In this document: positions 1 through 5,973 of the stretch, piece by piece
Position numbering within the stretch: position 1 is the first letter of the stretch
Layout of the letters: each line of letters begins with the position of its first letter
NCBI RefSeq assembly: GCF_000159955.1
Contig: NZ_GG695979.1
Coordinates: 117,960-123,932, forward strand
Source: Paenibacillus sp. oral taxon 786 str. D14
GTDB taxonomy: Bacteria > Bacillota > Bacilli > Paenibacillales > Paenibacillaceae
Length of the DNA: 5,973 bases
Direction of reading: 5' to 3'
The notes under the pieces: generated by a model
Seen by the model: only the letters and a program-made list of their open reading frames with translations
Database searches by the model: none
What the model was told of the DNA's origin: nothing
Made by a program: the position numbers and the translations under genes

Positions 1-456
1 TGTTATTATCATTTAAAATCCGAAATTCTTAATGTAAATAGCACTCGAAAGTATGCAGATCAAATAAACAATATGACCAAAAGTATGTACAATGAAGATT
101 CATATCTTAGTGAGATATTAAAAAGGAACCAAAGAATAGAAGATAAACTAGAAGATCTTGAAAATAAATTGCTTTCTATATCTTACGAGCAAAGGTTAAA
201 TACATTAATTCTTAATCTCAAAAATGAACTTGAATTAGCAACTATAACCCAGAAGGAAATTATTGAGCGGCAAACTAAGTATTTGAAAAAAATAAACGAT
301 AAGAAGGAAACGATGAAAAATCTACAGAAAAAAAGCGGGATTAATAAAGATATGATTGCTAAATATAAAAAACAAAAACACGAAATACTTTCTAGTAGTT
401 CATGGGAAGTAACAAAACCTTTGAGATTGTTTTTTGGAAAAATCAAAAAGAGATAG
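1..456 (+). CDS. C-terminal part of a coiled-coil protein with SW-x-x-T-x-PLR tail (5'-truncated by window edge)
   Basis: The reading frame is open from base 1 to the TAG at 454-456, giving 151 visible residues. The first in-frame ATGs (73, 85) have no ribosome binding site in front of them, so the real start is probably upstream of the window. What is visible is almost entirely charged helix (many K, E, N, L, I with heptad-like spacing, roughly residues 30-128), consistent with a coiled coil. It ends in S-S-S-S-W-E-V-T-K-P-L-R (residues 131-142) and a short aromatic/basic tail, L-F-F-G-K-I-K-K-R. The same motif recurs near the N-terminus of the next protein. From memory, such tails occur at the end of coiled coils on glycosyltransferases and methyltransferases in polysaccharide clusters, so the missing N-terminal part could be such an enzyme; this is inference and no catalytic motif is visible. 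The next gene starts only 9 bases after the stop, suggesting co-transcription. Confidence 0.72.
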   Translation, partial: CYYHLKSEILNVNSTRKYADQINNMTKSMYNEDSYLSEILKRNQRIEDKLEDLENKLLSISYEQRLNTLILNLKNELELATITQKEIIERQTKYLKKINDKKETMKNLQKKSGINKDMIAKYKKQKHEILSSSSWEVTKPLRLFFGKIKKR

Positions 457-460
457 GAGG
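454..460 (+). promoter_or_regulatory. Ribosome binding site for the multidomain glycosyltransferase
   Basis: TAGGAGG lies five bases before the ATG at 466 and contains a full AGGAGG. The stop codon of the upstream coding sequence (454-456) overlaps this site, so ribosomes finishing the first gene stop on the signal for the second, which favours coupled translation. Confidence 0.85.
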
Positions 461-465
461 TTAAT

Positions 466-2562
466 ATGGATAAAATAAATATTAATGAAAAAGAAGAAGA
501 ACTAAAGAAACTGCAAGGCTTACTTAACAAACTTAATTCAAATATTAAACATGAATTAGAGAAGGAAAATATACTAAAAAATCAATTAAGGCTTCTTGAA
601 TCCCAAGTTGTAAGATTACAAGAGGAATACGAGAAAAGTGAACAAGTTAAAAAAAATGAATTAGAAAAGTTACAACAACTTAAAAACAGCCATTCGTGGA
701 AGATTACTGCCCCATTGCGATACATGTCTTTTTTTATAAGAAATAATAAACGAAAAAAAGATTTTGAATACACTTCTTTACCAAATAATTATGTAAAGAT
801 ATTAAAACAGAAATTATACTCCTATGGCTTTGAAGCAGAAGCTGTTCAAGAACTATGGGGAATTTTTACCAATGATAATTATAATTTAAAATTAAAACTC
901 AAAGCAGCTTGGGAATTATTCGTATGGCATGGCGGGCAGGGAACTAAGGAGGATGCGGAAAAAGCGTTATCTATTCTTCCCTTTGTACTAAATAATACCA
1001 GTAAAGAAGATACAATAAAAAAAGCGACGATAATAGAAGTAGAATGTTTGAAAATTTTGGGTCGAATCCATGAGGCGAAAAAGAAAGTACAATTTCTTAT
1101 GGCACTAGATGCGAAGGATATGAACTCTTTATTAGCAGCTGCTAACTTAGAAGATGATCCAACGTTAAAATTGAGTTGGATTAACAAAGTTCTAGTGCAA
1201 AACAATTACTCTAAGGTGACACTGATAGAAGATGAAAATGAGAATTCTTTCAATAGCTTAAAATCATTTAATAATAATTATCAATACAGTAACAGAAAAA
1301 TATCAGTAATTATGCCCACATACTGTGCAGAAAAAGTAATAAGAACATCTATAGAATCAATACTTAACCAAACATGGAAAAATCTGGAGTTAATTGTTGT
1401 TGATGATTGCAGTACTGATAACACAGTCTCCATAGTTAAGGAATATGCATCTATTGACAATAGAGTCATATTGATTAGAGCAGAGACAAATAGCGGAACC
1501 TATGTTGCTAGAAATTTAGGGTTAAAAATAGCAACGGGTGAATTTGTTACCTGTCAAGATGCTGATGATTGGGCACATCCGCAAAAACTTGAAAAACAAA
1601 TTTTGCATTTAATTGATAATCCCTCAGTGTTGGGAAATACATCTGAAACATCTCGAATAACTGAGAACTTGGATTTTGTAAGAAAAGGTAAGGTTGGCTG
1701 CTATATTTCAAATAATTTCTCTTCCCTAATGTTTCGACGATGCGAAATTTTAAGTTCTGTTGGTTATTGGGATAGTGTTCGTTTTGGTGCTGATAGTGAG
1801 TTTATTCGAAGAATAAGAAAAGTACATGGAGATAAATCCATTGTTAATCTCAAAACGTGTATACTTTCTTTGTCAAGGGTATCTTCAGGTTCATTAACGG
1901 ATAATGGATATTTCGGATTTAATGGTTTTTTTTATGGAGCTCGTAAGGAGTATTTTGATAGTTTCAATAGATTCCATAAATCCTCCACTAAATTAAAATA
2001 TGAGTTTCCCCAAATAAATAGACCTTTTCCAGTCCCTAATCCGTTAATGCCTGAACGTGGGAATCTAAATGAGTATAGAACCTTTGATATTGTTATAGCA
2101 TCTGATTTTAGAGATGAAAATGAATATCTACTGGGTATGATTCAGAAGATGTCGAATGAAGGAGTCAACATTGGGATAATTCAAGTATATTATTATGATT
2201 ATAATTCTACGAATTCTAACATTTGCGATAGCATACGAAATTTAATTGATCATGGAAATGTACAAATGCTAGTTTATGGAGAACGAATATCTTGCAAGCA
2301 TCTCATTATTGGTAATTCATTATTATTTCAACATAATCAAAAATATATTCCTTCTATGCAGGTTAATAAGATCAGTGTACTTGTAACTGAAGAGATTTTT
2401 AGCAGGAAAATATCGATTAATGAGATAGAAATTTGTATCAAAAAAGTGACGAATCACTTCGGAAATTCATGTCAGCTTTGCCCGGTTAATCAAAATGTTA
2501 AAGAAAAATTTCAAAAGTATTACGGCGGCAAAATTAAGCTGGGAGAGGATATTTTATTATGA
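466..2562 (+). CDS. Multidomain family 2 glycosyltransferase (coiled coil, TPR-like region, GT2, C-terminal Rossmann-like segment)
   Basis: Predicted cytoplasmic or membrane-associated glycosyltransferase that moves a sugar from a nucleotide donor to a growing surface glycan. Domains in order: coiled coil about residues 5-74; [11 protein letters not shown] at 75-85 followed by an aromatic/basic stretch; a helical TPR-like region about 110-245; GT2 catalytic domain about 278-500. In the GT2 domain, V-V-D-D-C-S-T-D at 311-318 is the nucleotide-binding acidic site, Q-D-A-D-D-W at 364-369 holds the metal-binding DxD, and A-D-S-E at 442-445 is the likely catalytic-base region. Residues 539-698 look like the start of a second Rossmann-like domain (D-I-V-I-A-S-D-F-R). 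I recognise this architecture from large GT2 proteins of polysaccharide clusters, in which I recall the C-terminal part running somewhat further; here it stops at 698. Donor and acceptor are unknown. A good Shine-Dalgarno supports the ATG at 466, and the end overlaps the next gene by ATGA. Confidence 0.9.
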   Translation: MDKININEKEEELKKLQGLLNKLNSNIKHELEKENILKNQLRLLESQVVRLQEEYEKSEQVKKNELEKLQQLKNSHSWKITAPLRYMSFFIRNNKRKKDFEYTSLPNNYVKILKQKLYSYGFEAEAVQELWGIFTNDNYNLKLKLKAAWELFVWHGGQGTKEDAEKALSILPFVLNNTSKEDTIKKATIIEVECLKILGRIHEAKKKVQFLMALDAKDMNSLLAAANLEDDPTLKLSWINKVLVQNNYSKVTLIEDENENSFNSLKSFNNNYQYSNRKISVIMPTYCAEKVIRTSIESILNQTWKNLELIVVDDCSTDNTVSIVKEYASIDNRVILIRAETNSGTYVARNLGLKIATGEFVTCQDADDWAHPQKLEKQILHLIDNPSVLGNTSETSRITENLDFVRKGKVGCYISNNFSSLMFRRCEILSSVGYWDSVRFGADSEFIRRIRKVHGDKSIVNLKTCILSLSRVSSGSLTDNGYFGFNGFFYGARKEYFDSFNRFHKSSTKLKYEFPQINRPFPVPNPLMPERGNLNEYRTFDIVIASDFRDENEYLLGMIQKMSNEGVNIGIIQVYYYDYNSTNSNICDSIRNLIDHGNVQMLVYGERISCKHLIIGNSLLFQHNQKYIPSMQVNKISVLVTEEIFSRKISINEIEICIKKVTNHFGNSCQLCPVNQNVKEKFQKYYGGKIKLGEDILL
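2541..2549 (+). promoter_or_regulatory. Ribosome binding site for the nucleotide-sugar dehydrogenase
   Basis: GGGAGAGGA lies inside the last codons of the preceding glycosyltransferase gene, nine bases before the ATG at 2559. With the ATGA stop/start overlap at 2559-2562 this points to translational coupling and supports that ATG as the true start. Confidence 0.7.
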
Positions 2563-3869
2563 AAGACTTACTCATTGAGAAAATAAAAAGCAAAGAATGT
2601 GTTGTTGGTATTATTGGAATGGGGTATGTTGGGGTCCCACTTGCTTTGGCATTTGCCTATAATAATATAAAAGTAATTGGTTTCGATATTGATGAGATTA
2701 AAACTCAGAACATTAATGATGGAATTAGTTATTTCAAACATATTCCGTCTGAAAAGATCAAAAAAGTTTCTGAACAAAAAATATTTACGGCAACCACAGA
2801 TTTTTCTGTCATTAGTGATGTTGATGCAATTATTCTTTGCTTGCCTACACCTCTAAATAAATACAGAGAACCTGACCTTTCCTTTATTGTAAATACAATG
2901 GATTCTATACTACCTTATCTAAGGAAGGGACAACTCCTGAGTTTAGAGAGTACAACTTATCCAGGCACTACTGATGAAGAATTAGCAACTAGAATATCGA
3001 GTATGGGATTAGAACTTGGTAAAGACTTTTTCCTCGTATATTCCCCCGAAAGGGAAGATCCAGGTAATCCTAATTTTTCTACGTCAACGATCCCTAAAGT
3101 TGTTGGCGGTACAACTAAAGAGTGTTTAGAAGTTGGCGTTGCTCTTTATGAGAGTATTATTGACAAAGTAATCCCGCTTACTTCGACGAAGGCAGCAGAA
3201 TTAACAAAACTCCTAGAGAATATCTATCGTTCGGTTAATATTGGTTTGGTGAATGAAATGAAGATGATTGCTGATCGGATGGATATAGATATTTGGGAAG
3301 TTATTGATGCTGCGGCTACAAAACCATTTGGCTTTACTCCTTTTTACCCAGGACCTGGACTTGGCGGACACTGCATCCCAATCGATCCATTTTATTTGAC
3401 ATGGAAGGCTAAGGAATACGGGCTGAATACCCGATTTATTGAGTTGTCTGGTGAAATCAATACCTCAATGCCAGAGTGGGTAATTCACAAGATTGCAGAT
3501 GCTTTAAATGAAGCAGAGAAGTCAGTCAAGAATTCTCAAGTTTTGGTGCTTGGATTGTCGTATAAAAAGAATATCGATGATGTTAGGGAGTCACCTTCGG
3601 TAGAATTGTTAGAACTTTTGCGTGCTAAAGGGGCGAGAATATCTTACTCGGATCCTTATCTTCCACGATTCCCTAAAATGAGGGAACATCATTTTGATTT
3701 GAATTCGGTTGATATAACACCAGAAGTTTTAAAACAAATGGACTGCGTTGTAATTAGTACGGATCATGATGATTTTGATTACAATATGATTTTAGAGCAT
3801 AGTTCTCTTATTGTTGATACTAGAGGAGTGTACCGTGGTGTTACTTCAGATAAAGTAGTAAGAGCATAA
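2559..3869 (+). CDS. wbpA: Nucleotide-sugar 6-dehydrogenase, UDP-GlcNAc (WbpA-like) branch of the UDP-glucose/GDP-mannose dehydrogenase family
   Basis: Catalyses the two-step NAD-dependent oxidation of C6 of a UDP-sugar to the carboxylate, supplying a uronic-acid donor for glycan assembly in the cytoplasm. The 436-residue length is normal for the family. The N-terminal NAD domain has the glycine loop G-M-G-Y-V-G at residues 20-25 and E-S-T-T-Y-P-G-T-T at 130-138. The middle domain has S-P-E-R-E-D-P-G-N at 162-170, a Lys-containing K-L-L-E-N at 217-221, and the catalytic cysteine C272 in G-G-H-C-I-P. The C-terminal domain has L-G-L-S-Y-K-K-N at 331-338 and a D-D-V-R-E-S-P-S segment after it. 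All expected catalytic residues are present, so it should be active. The S-P-E-R-x-x-P-G form is typical of the UDP-GlcNAc/UDP-ManNAc branch, whereas plain UDP-glucose dehydrogenases usually carry N-P-E-F-L-R-E-G. The substrate is therefore probably N-acetylated, but this is inference; wbpA is a family label and a WecC-like UDP-ManNAc enzyme is the main alternative. Confidence 0.93.
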   Translation: MKDLLIEKIKSKECVVGIIGMGYVGVPLALAFAYNNIKVIGFDIDEIKTQNINDGISYFKHIPSEKIKKVSEQKIFTATTDFSVISDVDAIILCLPTPLNKYREPDLSFIVNTMDSILPYLRKGQLLSLESTTYPGTTDEELATRISSMGLELGKDFFLVYSPEREDPGNPNFSTSTIPKVVGGTTKECLEVGVALYESIIDKVIPLTSTKAAELTKLLENIYRSVNIGLVNEMKMIADRMDIDIWEVIDAAATKPFGFTPFYPGPGLGGHCIPIDPFYLTWKAKEYGLNTRFIELSGEINTSMPEWVIHKIADALNEAEKSVKNSQVLVLGLSYKKNIDDVRESPSVELLELLRAKGARISYSDPYLPRFPKMREHHFDLNSVDITPEVLKQMDCVVISTDHDDFDYNMILEHSSLIVDTRGVYRGVTSDKVVRA

Positions 3870-3890
3870 TAAATTATTTTTATTTTAGTG

Positions 3891-3900
3891 AAAGGGGGGG
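3891..3900 (+). promoter_or_regulatory. Ribosome binding site that fixes the GT2 start at GTG 3906
   Basis: AAAGGGGGGG ends five bases before the GTG at 3906. The alternative in-frame GTG at 3888 lies upstream of this purine tract and is preceded only by an A/T run with no Shine-Dalgarno, so the site selects 3906. The run of seven G is unusual in this AT-rich window; a change in its length would alter spacing to the start codon. Confidence 0.8.
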
Positions 3901-3905
3901 ATAAC

Positions 3906-4835
3906 GTGTCAAATCATAATCCCAAGATTAGCATCATTATGCCAGTTTATAACCGACAAGAAACGATAAAAAATTCAATCTTCTGTATACTAAATCAAAG
4001 TTATACAAATTTCGAATTAATTATTGTGGATGATGCTTCCACTGATAACACAAGCGCTATTATTTTATCTTTTGAAGATGAGCGGATAAAGCATATTGTC
4101 TTGAATAAAAATGTAGGTGCGGCTGCTGCAAGAAATATTGGTATAAGGCAATCTAAAGGGGATTGGATATCTTTTCAGGACAGTGACGATTATTGGGAGC
4201 CTGATAAATTAAGAAAGCAGGTAGAACTTATTAATGACAGATCCCCCTCTATTATTTTTTCGAGTTTTATTCGCTATAAATATGGTTCGGAGGAGTATAT
4301 ACCTAGAGGTCGCAAATATGTAAATCTTCCCAAAGAAGGAAACTTACATAATCAGTTACTTCTGGGGAACTTTATAGCCACACCGACTGTCCTTATTCCC
4401 AAAACCTTTCTTGAAAAAGTAGGTGGCTTTAATGAACAAATGCCAAGATTTCAGGATTGGGAGTTATGGTTAAGGTTGTCAGCTTATTATCCATTCATAT
4501 GGATTGATGAACCTTTGGTAAGGGTTCATTATACGGAAAATAGCATTTCTTCAGACATGAGTAAAATGATTCGAGGTTATGAATTAATATGGAATTTGCA
4601 TAAAAAAATGTTTGTAGATGCTGGGCCAGAATATGCAGCCCAGTTTCTATTTTCGTATGGGCATAATCTCTCGTTAGCTGGTGATACACGAAAAGGTAGA
4701 AGAATGCTTTTTCAATCGATGAAGTATTACTTGTTTTCATCTAAACAGGTTATTTGTTTGGGCTTATCCTTTTGTTCACCAATGTTATATAGGATCATGT
4801 ATAAACTTTACAGTGGACAAGGGTATTCGATGTAG
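3906..4835 (+). CDS. Family 2 glycosyltransferase, compact GT-A type
   Basis: Transfers a sugar from a nucleotide donor to a surface-glycan intermediate, probably at the cytoplasmic membrane face. Starting at GTG 3906 it has 309 residues, a normal length for a stand-alone GT2. The GT-A fold starts at once with K-I-S-I-I-M-P-V-Y-N-R (7-17). V-D-D-A-S-T-D-N-T at 41-49 is the nucleotide-binding acidic site, Q-D-S-D-D-Y-W at 91-97 contains the metal-binding DxD, and F-Q-D-W-E-L-W at 182-188 supplies the Asp/Glu of the catalytic-base region. The last ~60 residues are basic and hydrophobic, with an aliphatic/aromatic stretch about 278-300 that could lie against the membrane, but there is no clear transmembrane anchor. 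It lacks the coiled-coil/SW module of the two upstream proteins. The upstream gap is 36 bases and A/T-rich; the MBOAT gene follows after 12 bases. Donor and linkage cannot be read from sequence. An upstream GTG at 3888 would add six residues but has no ribosome binding site. Confidence 0.92.
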   Translation: MSNHNPKISIIMPVYNRQETIKNSIFCILNQSYTNFELIIVDDASTDNTSAIILSFEDERIKHIVLNKNVGAAAARNIGIRQSKGDWISFQDSDDYWEPDKLRKQVELINDRSPSIIFSSFIRYKYGSEEYIPRGRKYVNLPKEGNLHNQLLLGNFIATPTVLIPKTFLEKVGGFNEQMPRFQDWELWLRLSAYYPFIWIDEPLVRVHYTENSISSDMSKMIRGYELIWNLHKKMFVDAGPEYAAQFLFSYGHNLSLAGDTRKGRRMLFQSMKYYLFSSKQVICLGLSFCSPMLYRIMYKLYSGQGYSM

Positions 4836-4840
4836 AGGGG
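4834..4840 (+). promoter_or_regulatory. Ribosome binding site for the MBOAT gene
   Basis: AGAGGGG lies seven bases before the ATG at 4848 and overlaps the TAG stop (4833-4835) of the preceding glycosyltransferase gene. This again suggests coupled translation and supports ATG 4848 as the start. Confidence 0.7.
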
Positions 4841-4847
4841 TGTCTTG

Positions 4848-5973
4848 ATGGTATTTAGCAATATAGTATTTATTTATGTTTTTTTACCAATTGTAATAAT
4901 TGGATATTTTTTGGTGCGAACTGAGTTGAAAAACTTATTTCTATTGCTTTCTAGTCTTTTCTTTTATGCATGGGGCGAGCCTTTGTATATTTTAATAATG
5001 ATATTTTCTATAGTCATTAACTATGTCTTAGCGATACTTATCAATAAATTTGATAAAAATTATACTTACAAAAAAACCGCATTAACTCTTTCTATTCTTA
5101 TAAACATTAGTATTTTACTTTATTATAAATATATAGGGTTTATTTTATCAAACTTAGGTGAAATTTTTAACATTACAATTTCGTATTCGTCACCCGCCTT
5201 GCCTATCGGAATTTCATTCTATACTTTCCAATCTATATCATATCTTGTTGATGTTTACAGGAAAGAGTCTGAACCTCAAAAAAACATTATACATTTAGCT
5301 TTATATATTTCATTCTTTCCTCAATTGGTTGCAGGTCCAATTGTACGTTATGAATCTATTGCAGCGCAATTAAAGGAGCGAAAAGCAGATATCACTTTAA
5401 TAGCACAAGGATCGATTCAGTTTATAATTGGATTATCAAAAAAAGTGCTAATTGCAAATCAATTAGCATTAGTTGCTGATGAAATTTTTTCCAAGTCACC
5501 TGACACAATTTCTACTTCTCTATCTTGGATTGGCTTAACTGCGTATACACTACAGATTTTCTTTGATTTTTCTGGATATTCAGATATGGCAATCGGCTTA
5601 GGAAGGATCTTTGGATTCCAATTTCCTATCAACTTTAACTACCCATATATCTCTAAAAATATTACAGAGTTTTGGAGAAGGTGGCATATTACTTTAGGAA
5701 GTTGGTTTAGAGATTATGTTTATATTCCTTTAGGGGGTAGCCGAAAGGGAACATGGGTATATCTTAGAAATCTGTTTGTAGTATGGTTCTTAACTGGGAT
5801 TTGGCATGGGGCAAGTTGGAACTTCATAGTTTGGGGGATTTATTTTGGAGTAATCATTGCTGTTGAAAAATTTGTATTAGGTAATCTGTTGAAAAAAACC
5901 TGGTTACCATTTCAACATATTTATGCCATATTACTAATAATGATTGGATGGGTTTTCTTTAGAGCAGACAATC
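4848..5973 (+). CDS. MBOAT family O-acyltransferase, AlgI/PatA-like (3'-truncated by window edge)
   Basis: Polytopic membrane enzyme that takes an acyl group, usually acetyl, from the cytoplasm for O-acylation of an extracytoplasmic polysaccharide; in known alginate and peptidoglycan systems a separate SGNH/GDSL-type partner often finishes the transfer. The frame runs from ATG 4848 to the last base without a stop, giving 375 residues; AlgI-type proteins are usually about 460-520, so roughly the last quarter is missing. Hydrophobic segments begin at once (about 4-22, 28-41, 46-66, 78-100, then more), with S-L-F-F-Y-A-W-G-E-P near the start. Family landmarks are P-I-G-I-S-F-Y-T-F-Q (119-128), F-F-P-Q-L-V-A-G-P-I (156-165), F-F-D-F-S-G-Y-S-D-M-A-I-G (238-250), F-W-R-R-W-H-I-T-L with H280, R-D-Y-V-Y-I-P-L-G-G (288-297), and G-I-W-H-G-A-S-W with H320, the probable catalytic histidine. 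Its place after two glycosyltransferases implies decoration of the same glycan. The acyl group and acceptor are unknown. Confidence 0.93.
   Translation, partial: MVFSNIVFIYVFLPIVIIGYFLVRTELKNLFLLLSSLFFYAWGEPLYILIMIFSIVINYVLAILINKFDKNYTYKKTALTLSILINISILLYYKYIGFILSNLGEIFNITISYSSPALPIGISFYTFQSISYLVDVYRKESEPQKNIIHLALYISFFPQLVAGPIVRYESIAAQLKERKADITLIAQGSIQFIIGLSKKVLIANQLALVADEIFSKSPDTISTSLSWIGLTAYTLQIFFDFSGYSDMAIGLGRIFGFQFPINFNYPYISKNITEFWRRWHITLGSWFRDYVYIPLGGSRKGTWVYLRNLFVVWFLTGIWHGASWNFIVWGIYFGVIIAVEKFVLGNLLKKTWLPFQHIYAILLIMIGWVFFRADN

Noticed and set aside
183..530. Minus-strand 115-residue hydrophobic open frame
   Set aside because: It is antisense to the Lys/Glu-rich coiled coil; the Phe/Ser/Leu-rich product is what reverse-complemented AAA/GAA codons give. 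No ribosome binding site was seen, and it spans the junction of two well-supported plus-strand genes.
649..1933. Homopolymer runs inside the large glycosyltransferase gene (A8 at 649-656, T7 at 729-735, T8 at 1926-1933) as phase-variation switches
   Set aside because: Runs of seven or eight A or T are expected by chance in DNA this AT-rich; the frame is intact across them and nothing else marks them as switches.
2470..2481. C-Q-L-C pair near the C-terminus of the large glycosyltransferase as a metal-binding site
   Set aside because: A single CxxC pair without a second pair or nearby His is weak evidence; the segment aligns better in my reading with an ordinary strand-loop of the Rossmann-like domain.
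582..2777. Other minus-strand open frames (582-773, 879-1205, 1281-1469, 2568-2777)
   Set aside because: All lie fully inside plus-strand genes with clear motifs, show no recognisable domain, and have low-complexity Phe/Ser/Ile composition typical of antisense shadows.
3870..3905. Possible terminator or promoter in the dehydrogenase/GT2 gap
   Set aside because: The T-rich stretch has no preceding GC-rich hairpin, and the gap is too short for a convincing -35/-10 pair of its own; only the ribosome binding site is supported.
4495..4740. Minus-strand 81-residue open frame
   Set aside because: It lies inside the second GT2 gene, with no domain and no credible translation signal.
1..5973. CRISPR array, tRNA/rRNA gene, insertion sequence or attachment site
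   Set aside because: No regularly spaced repeats, cloverleaf-like segments, transposase motifs or terminal inverted repeats were seen; nearly every base is accounted for by five coding sequences.

Overview
The window is a low-GC, entirely plus-strand stretch of a cell-surface polysaccharide (capsule, exopolysaccharide or S-layer/secondary wall glycan) biosynthesis locus. The strong AGGAGG- and AAAGGGGGG-type ribosome binding sites, AT-rich codon use, a GTG start and very short gene spacing fit a Bacillota host, most likely a Bacillales member. This is inferred from style, since no species marker is present.

Layout: (1) positions 1-456 hold the 3' end of a gene that begins upstream of the window; what is visible is a charged coiled coil ending in a Ser-Trp...Thr-x-Pro-Leu-Arg motif and a basic tail. 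(2) 466-2562 encodes a 698-residue multidomain glycosyltransferase: coiled coil with the same S-W-x-x-T-x-P-L-R motif, a TPR-like helical region, a GT2 catalytic domain, and a C-terminal Rossmann-like segment. (3) 2559-3869 encodes a nucleotide-sugar 6-dehydrogenase of the WbpA (UDP-GlcNAc-type) branch, overlapping gene 2 by four bases. (4) 3906-4835 encodes a second, compact GT2 glycosyltransferase; its start is moved from an upstream GTG at 3888 to the GTG at 3906. (5) 4848 to the window end encodes the first 375 residues of an AlgI-type MBOAT O-acyltransferase, which has no stop codon in the window.

The genes are probably one transcription unit: the gaps are 9, -4, 36 and 12 bases, and I see no terminator or convincing internal promoter. 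The likely joint job is to make an activated uronic-acid sugar (dehydrogenase), add sugars to a lipid-linked glycan at the inner face of the membrane (two GT2 enzymes), and O-acylate the product at the membrane (MBOAT). The exact glycan cannot be read from this window.

The most unusual feature is the repeated coiled-coil plus S-W-x-x-T-x-P-L-R module in two adjacent, otherwise different proteins. It suggests a shared docking or membrane-apposition element for the glycan assembly machinery. No RNA genes, mobile elements, CRISPR arrays or minus-strand genes were found, and no intergenic stretch exceeds 36 bases.
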